A stretch of DNA of 64,000 nt from Sthenelais limicola (taxonomy: Eukaryota; Annelida; Polychaeta; Phyllodocida; Sigalionidae). Below, in pieces: positions 53,901 through 59,072 of the stretch. A program made the translations under genes and the position numbers. Under the pieces are notes generated by a model that saw only the letters and a list, made by a program, of their open reading frames with translations, was not told where the DNA came from and made no database searches. Location of the stretch: contig OW804095.1 in the NCBI GenBank assembly GCA_942159475.1, forward strand, positions 95,865,740-95,929,739, given 5' to 3'. Positions within the stretch are counted from its first letter, which is position 1. Every line of letters starts with the position of its first letter.

Positions 53901-56317
53901 GTTGGGGCAAACTGGTGCATCACCCGTGAACTAAATTACTTATCGAAAATTGCTCCATTACTAGCTGTTACTTTCATCTTGAGGCGTAAGAGTTCCGCAT
54001 TAAAGGATTCACGAGTTAGCTGTGTTCCTTTCCAGTAGCATATGTGAATACGGTGTGCAATCCCTGAAGAAAGCATGTTCATAAATAAATATGTTAACGC
54101 TATGTTTCAGTCATGCGGTATAGATATGACATCTAAGGATATAGATGCCCTTTTAGCCTTATTAGATCTTGATCATGATGGCGCTTTGGATTATCAGTAA
54201 GTATAACTTTCATGACTTATAAGTACAGCCTACCTACAAATATCAATTCAAGAATGTCAACCATATATATATAGGAATCGTCCTTATGGGGGTGTTATAC
54301 AGATAGGTTCCAAATGGAGAAACCAATCGACTCAATTTAGTCTGGGCAGTTGGTCAATTAATCGGATTCATTCCAGTCATTAGGTGTTTAGGCTTTTAAA
54401 CAAACATAAGAAACCGATGGAAAACGATGGAAACGCCAATAAAAAACCCGGAAAACCGAGGCGTCATTCTGTTCGGTGGAACACTCCCATTATAACTGTT
54501 ATGCTGGCTAATCATGATTCTGTTCCAGAGAGAAGACTCATGGAATTGGCATAGGTCAGGTGGGTTTCAGAAGTGTAGATTTGTTGAATTTACTTCAGGC
54601 TTCATTTTTAATTATATAATCTGTGAACAGGTAGCACGGATAAAAGTTGAAAATTGAAGGTAAACAATGTTATTATACCATTTTTCTCAGCTTCTGGAAT
54701 AATGTTTTGAGTGTTTGGGGTAAGAAAATTAAAAACAAATCCATGGGCACCGTGCTTATATCTATTTTGCATTTCACCAAGCCACAAGAAATTAAAGAGG
54801 TATATTTTAAAGCAGTATATGACCTAAAGTATTGTATGATAAACAAAGATCTGTATATATTCAAAACATCTTTGAAACATTCAACAGAGGCGGCGAATGG
54901 AATAAAAAAAAAAAAAAAAAAAAAAAAAAGAATGATGATCCTTCAGTTCAAGATCGTTCCAGGTGCTTCGGACTTTTGAATTTTGTTGGTGTTTGGTCTC
55001 GTATTTATCAGACTTTTTTCTCTAAACATTTCCGAAAATTCGTGAACATTCCTTGTGATGCTTCTGTTTATACGTTCTCAAACAGCAATGGGAAACCTGT
55101 GATCTACTATATACATATGCCATTTCACTGTGCTTCATTCAAAATATTCATGTAAAAATGTGGAAAAACAAATTATTAAACAAGCGATCAAAACATGCAG
55201 ATGGAATTTGAAATGGACTAGGCTTCAGACTTGAAGGACCATTATGAGAATAACATAAGGGGATATCTGGCGTTGAACGTTTAATTACAAATGAGCAAAG
55301 TTCCGCATCTATACTTAGGGGATAATGAATGAATAAATGAGTACACGAATCCTTACTTTTGTAGGTGTTATCCCCCTTGTATGGGCGTATCCAGAATCAA
55401 TTAGTTTAGAAATGGGAAAGAAAAACTTGATTGGTTATAAGAAAGTCCATATTCCCCGCACCACTGGTATATATGATATTTTACATGTAACAAAAAGCAA
55501 GAGCAAAAAGCAGAGAAACATATTATATATGTTCTCTACGTGACTGCAGACTTACAAAGAATGTGGGTTTTTGCTGGTTTTTGCTTGACAACATCAATCT
55601 ATTCAGAGATATATACTTGTTTAAGATTTTCTTCCAAATATCCCATCTATATAGTTCCCAGTTTTAATATAATTGATGGACAATGCAGCATTACATGTTT
55701 AATATAGCCAGGCTTCTAGTTTGCCAACCAACTTAACAGATACATGTATATATATTCATCGTTAAAATGGGGTACTTCATCTATGATACATTAGTGCATA
55801 AGGTAGAACAAGCACCATATGGAATTTTGAAGAGCACTAATGTTATGGAGTATTAACCTTCATTTTAGAACCTTTTCCAGGATTGTGATTCTTTCCGCCC
55901 ACCTCCTTATAATGTTATATCGAAGTCATGATGTTCACATCATGTAAGTGTTTAAGATTGGTATGAATATAACAAATAACATTTTTCTTTAGCAGGAACT
56001 ATTATTTGCTTATACAAGTTTAACGGTGTTACCGAAGAAATATAACAGGGTATTGATAGAACGGATTACTTGGTAATCTACTTTGATATTTCGCGGATAA
56101 TACAGAAGGACGCACGTTTGTCAATTACACTTCACTAAAACATTTTAATGAAGGTCTTACTCATCTTGGAATTGTTTTTATTAACAGGGAAGTGGCGATG
56201 GGAGATGCTGAAAATAAAAAGGAAAAAATGAGAATCGCAAAAATTAACGCCGAACTCGCAAAACAGGAGGATGAATTTGGACCGGAGTTGAACACTTTGG
56301 CGAAAAAGACAACTTGA
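20696..56317 (+). CDS. LRRC74A: LRRC74A-like LRR and EF-hand protein (12 exons, whole gene)
   Basis: Coding exons: 20696-20792, 21030-21250, 22038-22145, 22898-22991, 24473-24522, 26302-26469, 28360-28554, 31680-31775, 31915-32022, 53555-53740, 54111-54196, 56188-56317. They total 1539 nt (512 residues plus stop). All introns are GT-AG and all phases agree. Residues about 86-343 form nine leucine-rich repeats of 28 residues (LxxLDLSxNxxxxxGAxxIAxxL), the ribonuclease-inhibitor subtype. Residues 424-435 and 460-471 are two EF-hand loops with acidic or oxygen ligands at 1, 3, 5, 7, 9 and Glu at 12. The tail is a charged helix (K-K-E-K-M-R-I-A-K). From memory of human LRRC74A, the S-Y-F-x-R-H segment before the repeats, L-D-L-S-W-N-N-F in mid-array, and the order and number of repeats agree. 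The family is poorly characterised; a protein-binding scaffold role with Ca2+ binding is inferred. Intron 9 (21.5 kb) is packed with transposon debris. Confidence 0.88.
21030..21250 (+). CDS. LRRC74A: LRRC74A exon 2, pre-repeat cap and first LRR
   Basis: Residues 33-106. The acceptor is a NAGNAG pair (CAGCAG ending at 21029). Use of the upstream AG would start the exon at 21027 and add one Ala without changing frame. The segment V-I-P-A-S-Y-F-M-R-H and then Y-R-G-L-G-P-L-G-A-K-A-I-A is the family-specific lead-in to the repeat array. Donor TTGAG|GTAAAT, phase 0. Confidence 0.88.
21251..22897. other. LRRC74A introns 2 and 3
   Basis: Intron 2 (21251-22037) and intron 3 (22146-22897), interrupted only by exon 3. 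AT-rich; no repeat or nested gene recognised. Confidence 0.6.
22038..22145 (+). CDS. LRRC74A: LRRC74A exon 3, LRR
   Basis: Acceptor TATTTTCCAG; 36 codons, residues 107-142. Contains I-H-R-L-D-L-T-G-N-S-I-E-G-K-G-A-F-H-I-A, one full repeat. Donor CTG|GTGGGT. It joins the next exon in phase 0, restoring the N-L-G-L-A-E-N repeat start. Confidence 0.88.
22898..22991 (+). CDS. LRRC74A: LRRC74A exon 4, LRR
   Basis: Acceptor CTCTTTCTAG; residues 143-173 plus one base. Encodes G-L-A-E-N-D-I-Q-S-Y-G-A-C-A-I-I and ends inside the next repeat at K-L-D-L-S. Donor TCAG|GTAAGA, phase 1. Confidence 0.88.
22992..24472. other. LRRC74A intron 4
   Basis: About 1.5 kb. Apart from the (AT)n run listed separately and short CA-rich sequence at 23748-23766, no feature is recognised. 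Open frames just after exon 4 are read-through of the exon. Confidence 0.6.
23867..23941 (+). repeat. (AT)n microsatellite, about 37 units
   Basis: An uninterrupted AT dinucleotide run of roughly 75 bp inside intron 4. It is self-complementary and able to extrude as a cruciform; its length is likely polymorphic. Confidence 0.95.
24473..24522 (+). CDS. LRRC74A: LRRC74A exon 5, 50-bp exon completing an LRR
   Basis: Found by looking for a phase 1 to phase 0 exon that would finish the repeat left open by exon 4. ATTCAATAG|AT...CTAAAG|GTAAGA gives D-N-G-L-S-D-A-D-G-R-I-F-Y-I-L-L-K. The first two bases complete the Asp codon. Joined to exon 6 this gives exactly 28 residues between successive repeat starts (V-S-K-L-D-L to L-K-H-L-I-L). 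The acceptor has only a modest pyrimidine tract. Confidence 0.85.
24523..28359. other. LRRC74A introns 5 and 6
   Basis: Intron 5 (24523-26301) and intron 6 (26470-28359), separated by exon 6. A near-exact 25-bp direct repeat (ATGTACATTGAACTG.TTGGAAGAAATG) occurs at 24612-24664. No other feature is supported. Confidence 0.55.
26302..26469 (+). CDS. LRRC74A: LRRC74A exon 6, two LRRs
   Basis: Acceptor TCTATTTGCAG; 56 codons, residues 191-246, phase 0 at both ends. Holds L-K-H-L-I-L-R-N-N and L-I-S-L-D-L-S-W-N-N-F. The latter is the most conserved repeat of the family as I remember it. Donor GCA|GTAGGT. Confidence 0.9.
28360..28554 (+). CDS. LRRC74A: LRRC74A exon 7, two LRRs
   Basis: The acceptor after CTTTCTTTATGTTGAAG keeps an exact 28-residue spacing with exon 6. 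It encodes 65 codons (residues 247-311) with L-L-E-L-H-M-A-M-N-G-L and L-E-V-L-D-I-S-S-N-R-I repeats. Donor AAA|GTAAGG, phase 0. Confidence 0.9.
28827..28928 (+). repeat. Two hairpin units with GGTGACCGACAATCGG core
   Basis: At 28827-28847 and 28908-28928 a near-perfect palindrome occurs: GGTGACCGA, a CAA loop, and TCGGTCACC or TCGGCCACC. Each is preceded by a related TACTTGTACGAYAAAA-type segment, so the pair is a tandem duplication of about 90 bp. A third copy is at 30668-30688. Confidence 0.8.
29300..29690 (+). pseudogene. LINE ORF2 fragment, frameshifted
   Basis: Frame 29363-29578 contains F-E-L-W-N-R-F-Y-Y and an I-Q-V-G-R-K-K segment. After a shift of frame near 29545, R-A-W-W-E-I-A-G-I-R-R-V-G-D-I-L-K-P follows, then a stop and C-Q-E-I-R-N-K-Y-G. 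This order matches the post-reverse-transcriptase region of L1/Tx1 LINEs ('W---GI--V-DLL...E---KY-I'). Upstream, N-S-A-W-V-Q-I-M fits the same element in another frame. No catalytic domain remains. Confidence 0.5.
29775..30271 (+). repeat. Duplicated segments each ending in a C14-15 run
   Basis: GGGGTCTTTTTCGAAACGGTAA... before C15 (29811-29825) and CGGGCTCTTTCTGAAAAGGTAT... before C14 (30258-30271) are related in sequence and end in the same homopolymer. They look like two copies of one dispersed unit with a C-rich or CA-rich tail. Confidence 0.6.
30668..30688 (+). repeat. Third GGTGACCGACAATCGG hairpin
   Basis: Stem GGTGACCGA and TCGGCCACC around a CAA loop, matching the two units near 28.8-28.9 kb. 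Further CGACCGACG and GTCGGGAG words follow within 60 bp. Confidence 0.75.
31095..31342 (+). repeat. Dispersed repeat, copy 1
   Basis: About 250 bp shared in the same orientation with 50495-50723. Shared landmarks include GTTCATTTCAAGATT, AGTGTTAAACTGTGGAACTAC, AACTCACTAAAT.TTAGGTT and TTTTGGGGTTTACT, in order. It also shares CCTGAAATGTACA.AATA with 49727. It ends at a TTAA. No coding capacity. Confidence 0.8.
31680..31775 (+). CDS. LRRC74A: LRRC74A exon 8, last LRR
   Basis: Acceptor GATTACCACAG; 32 codons, residues 312-343: I-G-K-N-P-I-T-H-E-G-A then K-S-P-M-E-L-L-D-M-E. The N-P-I and S-x-M-E-x-x-D pattern closes the array in LRRC74A-type proteins. Donor GAG|GTAATC, phase 0. Only 139 bp of intron separate it from exon 9. 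Confidence 0.88.
31915..32022 (+). CDS. LRRC74A: LRRC74A exon 9, post-LRR linker
   Basis: Acceptor ACATACAG; 36 codons, residues 344-379, A-I-V-V-S-D-E-F followed by a basic helix and R-V-V-H-G-E-V. The V-S-x-x-F segment is placed as in human LRRC74A (from memory). Donor AAA|GTAAGT, phase 0. A 21.5-kb intron follows. Confidence 0.85.
32023..33594. other. LRRC74A intron 9, first part
   Basis: No nested gene recognised. A short ATGCATCTATGTCCAATGC direct repeat sits near 32547-32585, and a G8 run near 33250. Confidence 0.5.
33595..34154 (+). repeat. Left arm of a ~550-bp inverted repeat
   Basis: Its reverse complement is found at 37683-38234. Clear shared blocks are CTTCTGAAAGAAGCTGCC, TTTTCCTCGCAATTTTGGCC, GAGGCATGTGTAT, ACACCAAAACAAAAG.GTAGG and about 85 bp at the inner end including GAAAAAGATTCCATACTTAT and CAAGTACATAGCCTAAGACA. 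Identity is highest at the inner end and indels occur in the middle. Frames inside the arm are not recognisable proteins. Confidence 0.9.
34155..37294. other. Centre of the inverted-arm region
   Basis: Holds a 77-codon minus-strand frame rich in Cys and Trp (34335-34568; for example C-C-S-E-N-D-D-G-L-C-K-C-C), which I do not recognise. A 20-bp word ACATATAGCAGGGAATATCA near 36368 recurs at 48194. A plus-strand frame near 35629-35907 has ordinary composition but no family match. No gene is supported. Confidence 0.4.
37295..37445 (-). repeat. Dispersed repeat, inverted copy
   Basis: The reverse complement matches 40525-40655 in order: AAAATGGCCGCCA.GGCC, TAATAATAATAATT, AGATGGC.CCATA, CTGAAATT.ATCC and TTTATGACGAAATGCACAATT-like words. 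The ATAAT run and GATGGC words suggest a non-autonomous element tail. Confidence 0.75.
37683..38234 (-). repeat. Right arm of the ~550-bp inverted repeat
   Basis: Inverse copy of 33595-34154. Compared with the left arm it carries an extra GGCTGAG and a GCATGCATATACATGCCTCA variant around the internal GAGGCATGT palindrome, plus a different stretch at 38050-38180. Confidence 0.9.
38236..38470 (+). repeat. Tandem duplication, period ~161 bp
   Basis: Copy one starts at 38236 and copy two at 38397. Shared words are ATATGTTT, CTAG.AATTTGAT, CATT.AATAA.TCATTGGA.CAATA and CAGTGA.AATT. It begins immediately outside the right inverted arm. Confidence 0.75.
38535..39410 (-). pseudogene. Decayed transposon-associated Cys-rich protein
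   Basis: Read on the minus strand with changes of frame, the pieces appear in a fixed order. V-V-R-P-Y-I-Q, then V-D-V-I-W-D-Q-Y and G-K-G-I-R-R-R-V-x6-L-S-G-N-W, then T-E-L-F-A-F-L-T-E and L-E-T-D-K-Q-F-V-T-T-Y-G-A-Q. Then D-T-R-M-I-L-H-L-A-D-A-V and K-E-L-W-V-T-F, then W-K-P-F-W-T-G-L-P-E-A, and last a Cys array G-C-K-K-G-(stop)-R-G-H-C-K-C-x6-C-x3-C-K-C. I know this order from recurrent, unnamed invertebrate proteins with a CXC-like tail, often beside transposons. Several frameshifts and an in-frame TGA in the Cys array show it is dead. About 100 bp near 38815-38910 (copy of a dispersed repeat) interrupts it. Function of the family is unknown to me. Confidence 0.65.
39411..41781. other. 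LRRC74A intron 9, middle part
   Basis: No gene supported. It contains the plus-oriented copy (40525-40655) of the repeat listed at 37295. At 41725-41760 is a segment (CCATGCTGAACATGGCA.G.TTTCTATA) also present at 38826-38856. Confidence 0.5.
40525..40655 (+). repeat. Dispersed repeat, direct copy
   Basis: Matches the reverse complement of 37295-37445 from TGGCCGCCA through the ATAAT run to AAATGCACAATT. The two copies lie in opposite orientation about 3.1 kb apart. Confidence 0.75.
41782..42118 (+). repeat. Tandem duplication, period 164 bp, two units
   Basis: Unit one 41782-41945 and unit two 41946-42118 are over 85 percent identical by eye, both starting ACTTGCGCAAGTCTTTGAAT and ending GACGAGGGCTAGTCTA. 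Unit two carries a T-rich insertion near 41965. The block sits inside a dispersed repeat whose uninterrupted form is at 38826-38905. Confidence 0.9.
42119..42683. other. LRRC74A intron 9, nothing recognised
   Basis: AT-rich spacer after the tandem duplication. It contains the second half of the dispersed segment (ATTCCATGC.AAT..AGATTCAAGA near 42139) but no gene. Confidence 0.45.
43299..45091. mobile_element. Non-autonomous DNA transposon with 17-bp TIRs
   Basis: GGCGGGCGTTTCATAAT at 43299-43315 is exactly inverted at 45075-45091. Subterminal motifs also mirror: CAGCGCGCGCTATT against its inverse, and GTTTCATAAAGC in both orientations. The interior (43.5-44.9 kb) includes a GA-rich tract but no transposase frame. 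CAG borders both sides if the first G is taken as flank, a possible 3-bp target duplication. The superfamily cannot be fixed by eye. Confidence 0.75.
44341..44521 (+). repeat. GA/G-rich polypurine tract with G16-18 runs
   Basis: About 180 bases nearly pure purine: GAGAGA, GGGGAGAGG and three G runs of 10 to 18. It has strong triplex and G-quadruplex potential, and its exact length is doubtful. It lies inside the 43.3-45.1 kb element and its proline/serine-rich frames are artefacts. Confidence 0.9.
45092..46797. other. LRRC74A intron 9, after the nested element
   Basis: A GC-richer island at 45390-45870 holds a 92-codon minus-strand frame (45508-45786) and an overlapping 65-codon frame that I do not recognise. 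The rest is AT-rich up to the outer inverted end. Confidence 0.4.
46798..48123. other. LRRC74A intron 9, nothing recognised
   Basis: AT-rich spacer, no feature supported. Confidence 0.5.
48128..49089. mobile_element. TTAA-flanked MITE with internal triplication
   Basis: TTAA (48124-48127) is followed by GGTAACTCAGTACTGAT, and the right end, read inward from TTAA (49090-49093), is GGTGACTCAGTAGTGAT: 15 of 17 identical. A TTAA duplication with inverted ends is the hallmark of piggyBac-superfamily elements. At 962 bp without a transposase frame it is non-autonomous. The interior starts with a 34-bp tandem pair (48134-48202), followed by three copies of a ~175-bp unit (48271-48446, 48447-48620 and 48621 to about 48700, partial). 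Each unit opens with CATG/C CTGATTTTTGGTGT.-type sequence and contains ATTAAATTTCAT.AA.ATTTATG.AGCCAT. Confidence 0.8.
49094..49720. other. LRRC74A intron 9, motif-rich spacer
   Basis: Three tandem GGACGCTAAA units (49213-49242), with scattered GGCGTC and GACGC words in both orientations over 49170-49420. It may be the remains of a small inverted-repeat element. No gene. Confidence 0.45.
49879..50308. repeat. Inverted repeat, ~52-bp arms
   Basis: The arm 49879-49930 and the inverse of 50255-50308 share ACAT.GTGATGTGTTTC, ATGAGTCACAAGTC.CAAAA and ATTTT. The 324-bp loop has no recognised content. It lies within the region where copy 2 of the 31.1-kb repeat is interrupted, so it is probably part of a foldback insertion. 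Confidence 0.75.
50495..50723 (+). repeat. Dispersed repeat, copy 2
   Basis: Same orientation and order as 31130-31342, ending at TTAA (50724-50727) as copy 1 does. The preceding part of the unit (CCTGAAATGTACATAATA) is displaced to 49727, about 0.75 kb upstream, by an insertion. Confidence 0.8.
50728..51379. other. LRRC74A intron 9, nothing recognised
   Basis: Short pyrimidine-rich stretch at 50948-50996; no gene supported. Confidence 0.5.
51380..51500 (-). repeat. tRNA-related SINE-like segment
   Basis: On the minus strand GATCGGCAGTTCGAGTCCCA (around 51447-51466) contains a good RNA polymerase III B-box (GTTCGAGTCCC). The T-arm stem is mostly unpaired and no A-box is found at the right distance, so it is not a tRNA gene. 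It fits a decayed tRNA-derived SINE head; chance is possible. Confidence 0.3.
51501..53554. other. LRRC74A intron 9, last part
   Basis: AT-rich. Minus-strand frames of 77-79 codons near 52.3-52.5 kb are not recognisable. No gene. Confidence 0.5.
53555..53740 (+). CDS. LRRC74A: LRRC74A exon 10, first EF-hand
   Basis: Acceptor AACACCCACAG; 62 codons, residues 380-441. An Arg/Lys/Leu-rich helix and the D-P-M-T-K-L segment lead to the loop D-R-D-Q-S-W-T-L-T-R-E-E: Asp at 1 and 3, Ser at 5, Glu at 12. Trp replaces the usual Gly at 6, which may lower affinity. Donor AAG|GTAAAA, phase 0. Confidence 0.88.
54111..54196 (+). CDS. LRRC74A: LRRC74A exon 11, second EF-hand
   Basis: Acceptor CTATGTTTCAG; residues 442-470. 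The loop D-L-D-H-D-G-A-L-D-Y-Q has canonical Asp at 1, 3, 5 and 9 and Gly at 6. The Glu at position 12 comes from the next exon. Donor CA|GTAAGT, phase 2. Confidence 0.88.
54197..56187. other. LRRC74A intron 11
   Basis: Holds an A27 run at 54903-54929, perhaps a retroposon tail since the sequence before it is A-rich, and a possible alternative terminal exon at 54529-54619. A 68-codon frame at 55337-55543 matches nothing I know. Confidence 0.5.
56188..56317 (+). CDS. LRRC74A: LRRC74A exon 12, C-terminal helix and stop
   Basis: Acceptor TTTTTATTAACAG. Its first base completes the Gln codon of exon 11 and the next codon is the EF-hand Glu, so the phase-2 join is exact. It encodes a charged helical tail (E-N-K-K-E-K-M-R-I-A-K-I-N-A-E-L) and ends with TGA at 56315-56317. 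An alternative last exon at 54529 is discussed in the findings. Confidence 0.82.
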
Positions 56318-56815
56318 CACCCACTCCATCTAGATGTGTATTTATGATAAAGTTGAATATCTGCACCATGGGAGGGTGAGGGCGACGCGTTTCGGATAAA
56401 TGCCACGTCTTCTCCACCACAATATAATATTTTATGTAACAAGCAAAAGCGGTCTTTGTGCAGAAAACAAAAGTCGAAATACTTGAGTATGATAGCAAAA
56501 CTTGAGCAATTGTCGGGAGCTTGCATGTTCGTCGGGTGACTGTCTAAACACATTTATATGCGAAACCAAGGGATCACGAAGCATCGGTCCAGCTTAACGT
56601 GCCGGTAGAGTACTCTTCAGCGAATCAGTTATTCTGGAACGTTTATCTCTACGTGATCTAACGGCATAGAAACCATTCCTTCGCATTTCATCTTCTCGAA
56701 TATAATGTCTCTTATATTTGGCAAGGGTATACAACGATGTAACAGTGTATCAGAAAAGGACAATTCTTTATAGATCTGTATTTAGAAGTAAATAAAATTG
56801 ATAATTAATATGTGT
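56318..56815 (+). promoter_or_regulatory. LRRC74A 3' UTR with poly(A) signal
   Basis: After the TGA there is about 0.5 kb without coding potential. A canonical AATAAA occurs at 56791-56796. Cleavage would be expected 10-30 bp later, so the UTR end is approximate. Minus-strand frames of 64-130 codons over this region are not supported. Confidence 0.55.
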
Positions 56816-58329
56816 AATGTATTATTCATGATACTACATTGGGTCAGACTCTGATGCAAGTTTCTTTACCAGGAATATATGTATATTTACACAATGAGAA
56901 CCTGTTAGGAATTCTATCCGTCTTAGTGGATCGTTTTTGTTAGGAAATCTCCCAATTCCTCGGCGTTGGGAGAAACTAAATAATTATTGGGCTTTTAACT
57001 ACAGCGATCGTGAGAACCAGGCTCCCCTAATGATTGGTGCAATCCCTTGAGAAGCTTATTCTATTCTTCCAGGGCATCGATGTCTAAGCTCCATCAGACG
57101 TCCCTGCAGCTCATATATTATATAGGAATTCCCAAGGTGCTCGATTCCCTCGACCGGGTCTCCATCTCGTATATTATAGTTCAAATAATTATCTTATAGT
57201 GGTTAATGCCCTATTCGTACTACGTTTTTGTTTGTTTTGATTACATAATTCGTGGAGATAAAACATTAACTATGTCAACGTGCCGGAAATATAGTGTAAT
57301 GAATAAAGCACATATAGTTGAAGGTAAAGGTGACGTCAGTCTATGTCTGGCGGATTTACAGCCATTGGTTGGAGGCTTTAAAATATTATATTTAACTCTT
57401 TATTTGTATTGGTGTTTTAATACATACAAGTATACAGCCATTGGTGATCGTACGTGATGGACGAACTACTATACTCGCTTCGAGTATTGTAGACCTATTA
57501 TATGCTTTCTTCGCTATCGTTACAACAGTATCAAACAGTGTACCGAAAGAAGAAAAATCCTTCCTTAATGCATACAACACAGGTATTCGATACCATGTTT
57601 CTAATTTCGATACAATTAGTGCGTGTATCGTTATGCAATATATCGATGTCAGGAAAGTCCCACCGGACATAACCGCGCCGGACATAGAACATACCCCTCT
57701 AGACAACCAGTGTATTCACATAACGTAGGCCTATGTGATTTAACAATTGACAATGCCCTTAATGTGCTGTCTAGAGTCGCGGTCTAGATGAAAGGTCATT
57801 ACACTCTGTCCAGCCTCTGTAGAACCTATACTTCAAAGAGTACCGCTATATAGGCTAGCATTGGGGTTTAGGTTCTTCAGAGGCTGAACAGGGTGTAGGG
57901 TCACGTACGCAGCAGAGATCATTATAATTCTCAAGCAGCAGAGATCAAGACGGTTGTTGCGTCCCAAAGTCGTCACCTGTACGACCTGTGTAATATTACA
58001 GACTTTTCTTCTTTTTTTGCACATATTAGGCATAGCTAAAATCCATAACAAAGACACCTTTTCCTATTACAATCTCATTATTCCTATTCCTTGAACAAAT
58101 AGTTTCATGGCACTGACTATTTTTTCATTACAGAGATCTTTTCACCCATGACAACGAGTCTTTTTACTATGACGACTCCCCTATCACCCATGACGTGTGC
58201 CATCTGCTGCTATTGCACATGGCACAAATCCCATGACAGTGATAGGATCCCATTGCAGTGATCGGATTTCTGACTTTTCGGTTCTTTTCCTCAACGTCAT
58301 GGATAGACTGGGTGCACCGTTATATATGG
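56816..58329. other. Intergenic, nothing recognised
   Basis: A 95-codon frame at 57441-57728 has ordinary composition but no family match or splice context. A 16-bp word GAGTATTGTAGACCTA is shared with 59688-59703. Confidence 0.5.
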
Positions 58330-58439
58330 AAAGCGGGACCCATACATTTAAATTTTTCGTCCGAAAAATAAAATTGCCCATACTTTACTATAGCGAAAAA
58401 AATATTTTGGCTAATATTTTCGGGCAGAAATATTCGGCC

Positions 58440-58580
58440 GACAAAAGTAACCGCAATTAATTTTTTTTTCGGCCGAAAAAAACAATTTTGGCGGGGCTTG
58501 GTAAAAATATATCGTCTGAAAAAAAAAGTTTTTTTTTTTTCGGACACGATAATTTTTTCGGCGGCCGATTAATTTTTTCC
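58440..58580. repeat. Cluster of A/T palindromes around CGGCCG or CGG
   Basis: A perfect 20-bp palindrome (seven T, CGGCCG, seven A) lies at 58463-58482. Near 58515-58545 TCTGA9 G T12 CGGA forms a second hairpin, and TTTTTTCGGCGGCCGATTAA a third imperfect one. Related TTTTCGT, CGAAAAA and TTCGGGCAG words start near 58358. Confidence 0.8.
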
Positions 58581-58604
58581 GTATGCGGTATGTATAAGCC
58601 ATTG

Positions 58605-59072
58605 ATGTATGTATGTATGTATGTATGTATGTATGTATGTATGTATGGTATGTATATATGGTATGTATATATATGGTATGTATATGTATGGTATGTATAT
58701 GTATGGTATGTATATATGGTATGTATATGGTATGTATATGGTATGTATATATGGTATGTATATATGGTATGTATAAATGGTATGTATATATGGTATCCCA
58801 TATATGGTATGTATAAATGGTATATGATATGTATATATGGTATGTATATGGTATGTATATATGGTATGTATATATGGTATGTATATATGGTATGTATAAA
58901 TGGTATGTATATATGGTATCCCATATATGGTATGTATAAATGGTATATGATATGTATATATGGTATGTATATGGTATAAGGTATTATATGGTATAAGGTA
59001 TTATATGGTATGCATATATGGTATGTATAAATTGTATGTATGTATATATATGGTATATGGTATGTTTATGGT
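58605..59072 (+). repeat. (ATGT)n and GTATGTATATATG minisatellite
   Basis: About ten ATGT units (58605-58647) lead into irregular GGTATGTATATAT arrays up to about 59072. A ~68-bp block that includes GGTATCCCATATATGG and GGTATATGATATG recurs with a 122-bp offset (58787 and 58909), a higher-order unit. The 163-codon Tyr/Met/Val-rich frame over it is not a gene. Confidence 0.92.

Noticed and set aside
55996..56017. Possible 22-bp exon reading E-L-L-F-A-Y-T after an AG
   Set aside because: It looks like an EF-hand helix, but its phase does not fit exon 11, while exon 11 joins exon 12 exactly without it.
57441..57728. 95-codon plus-strand frame
   Set aside because: Ordinary composition but no recognisable motif, splice context or partner exon.
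58457..58979. Tyr/His- or Tyr/Met-rich frames of 155-163 codons
   Set aside because: Translations of the GTATGTATAT minisatellite on both strands.
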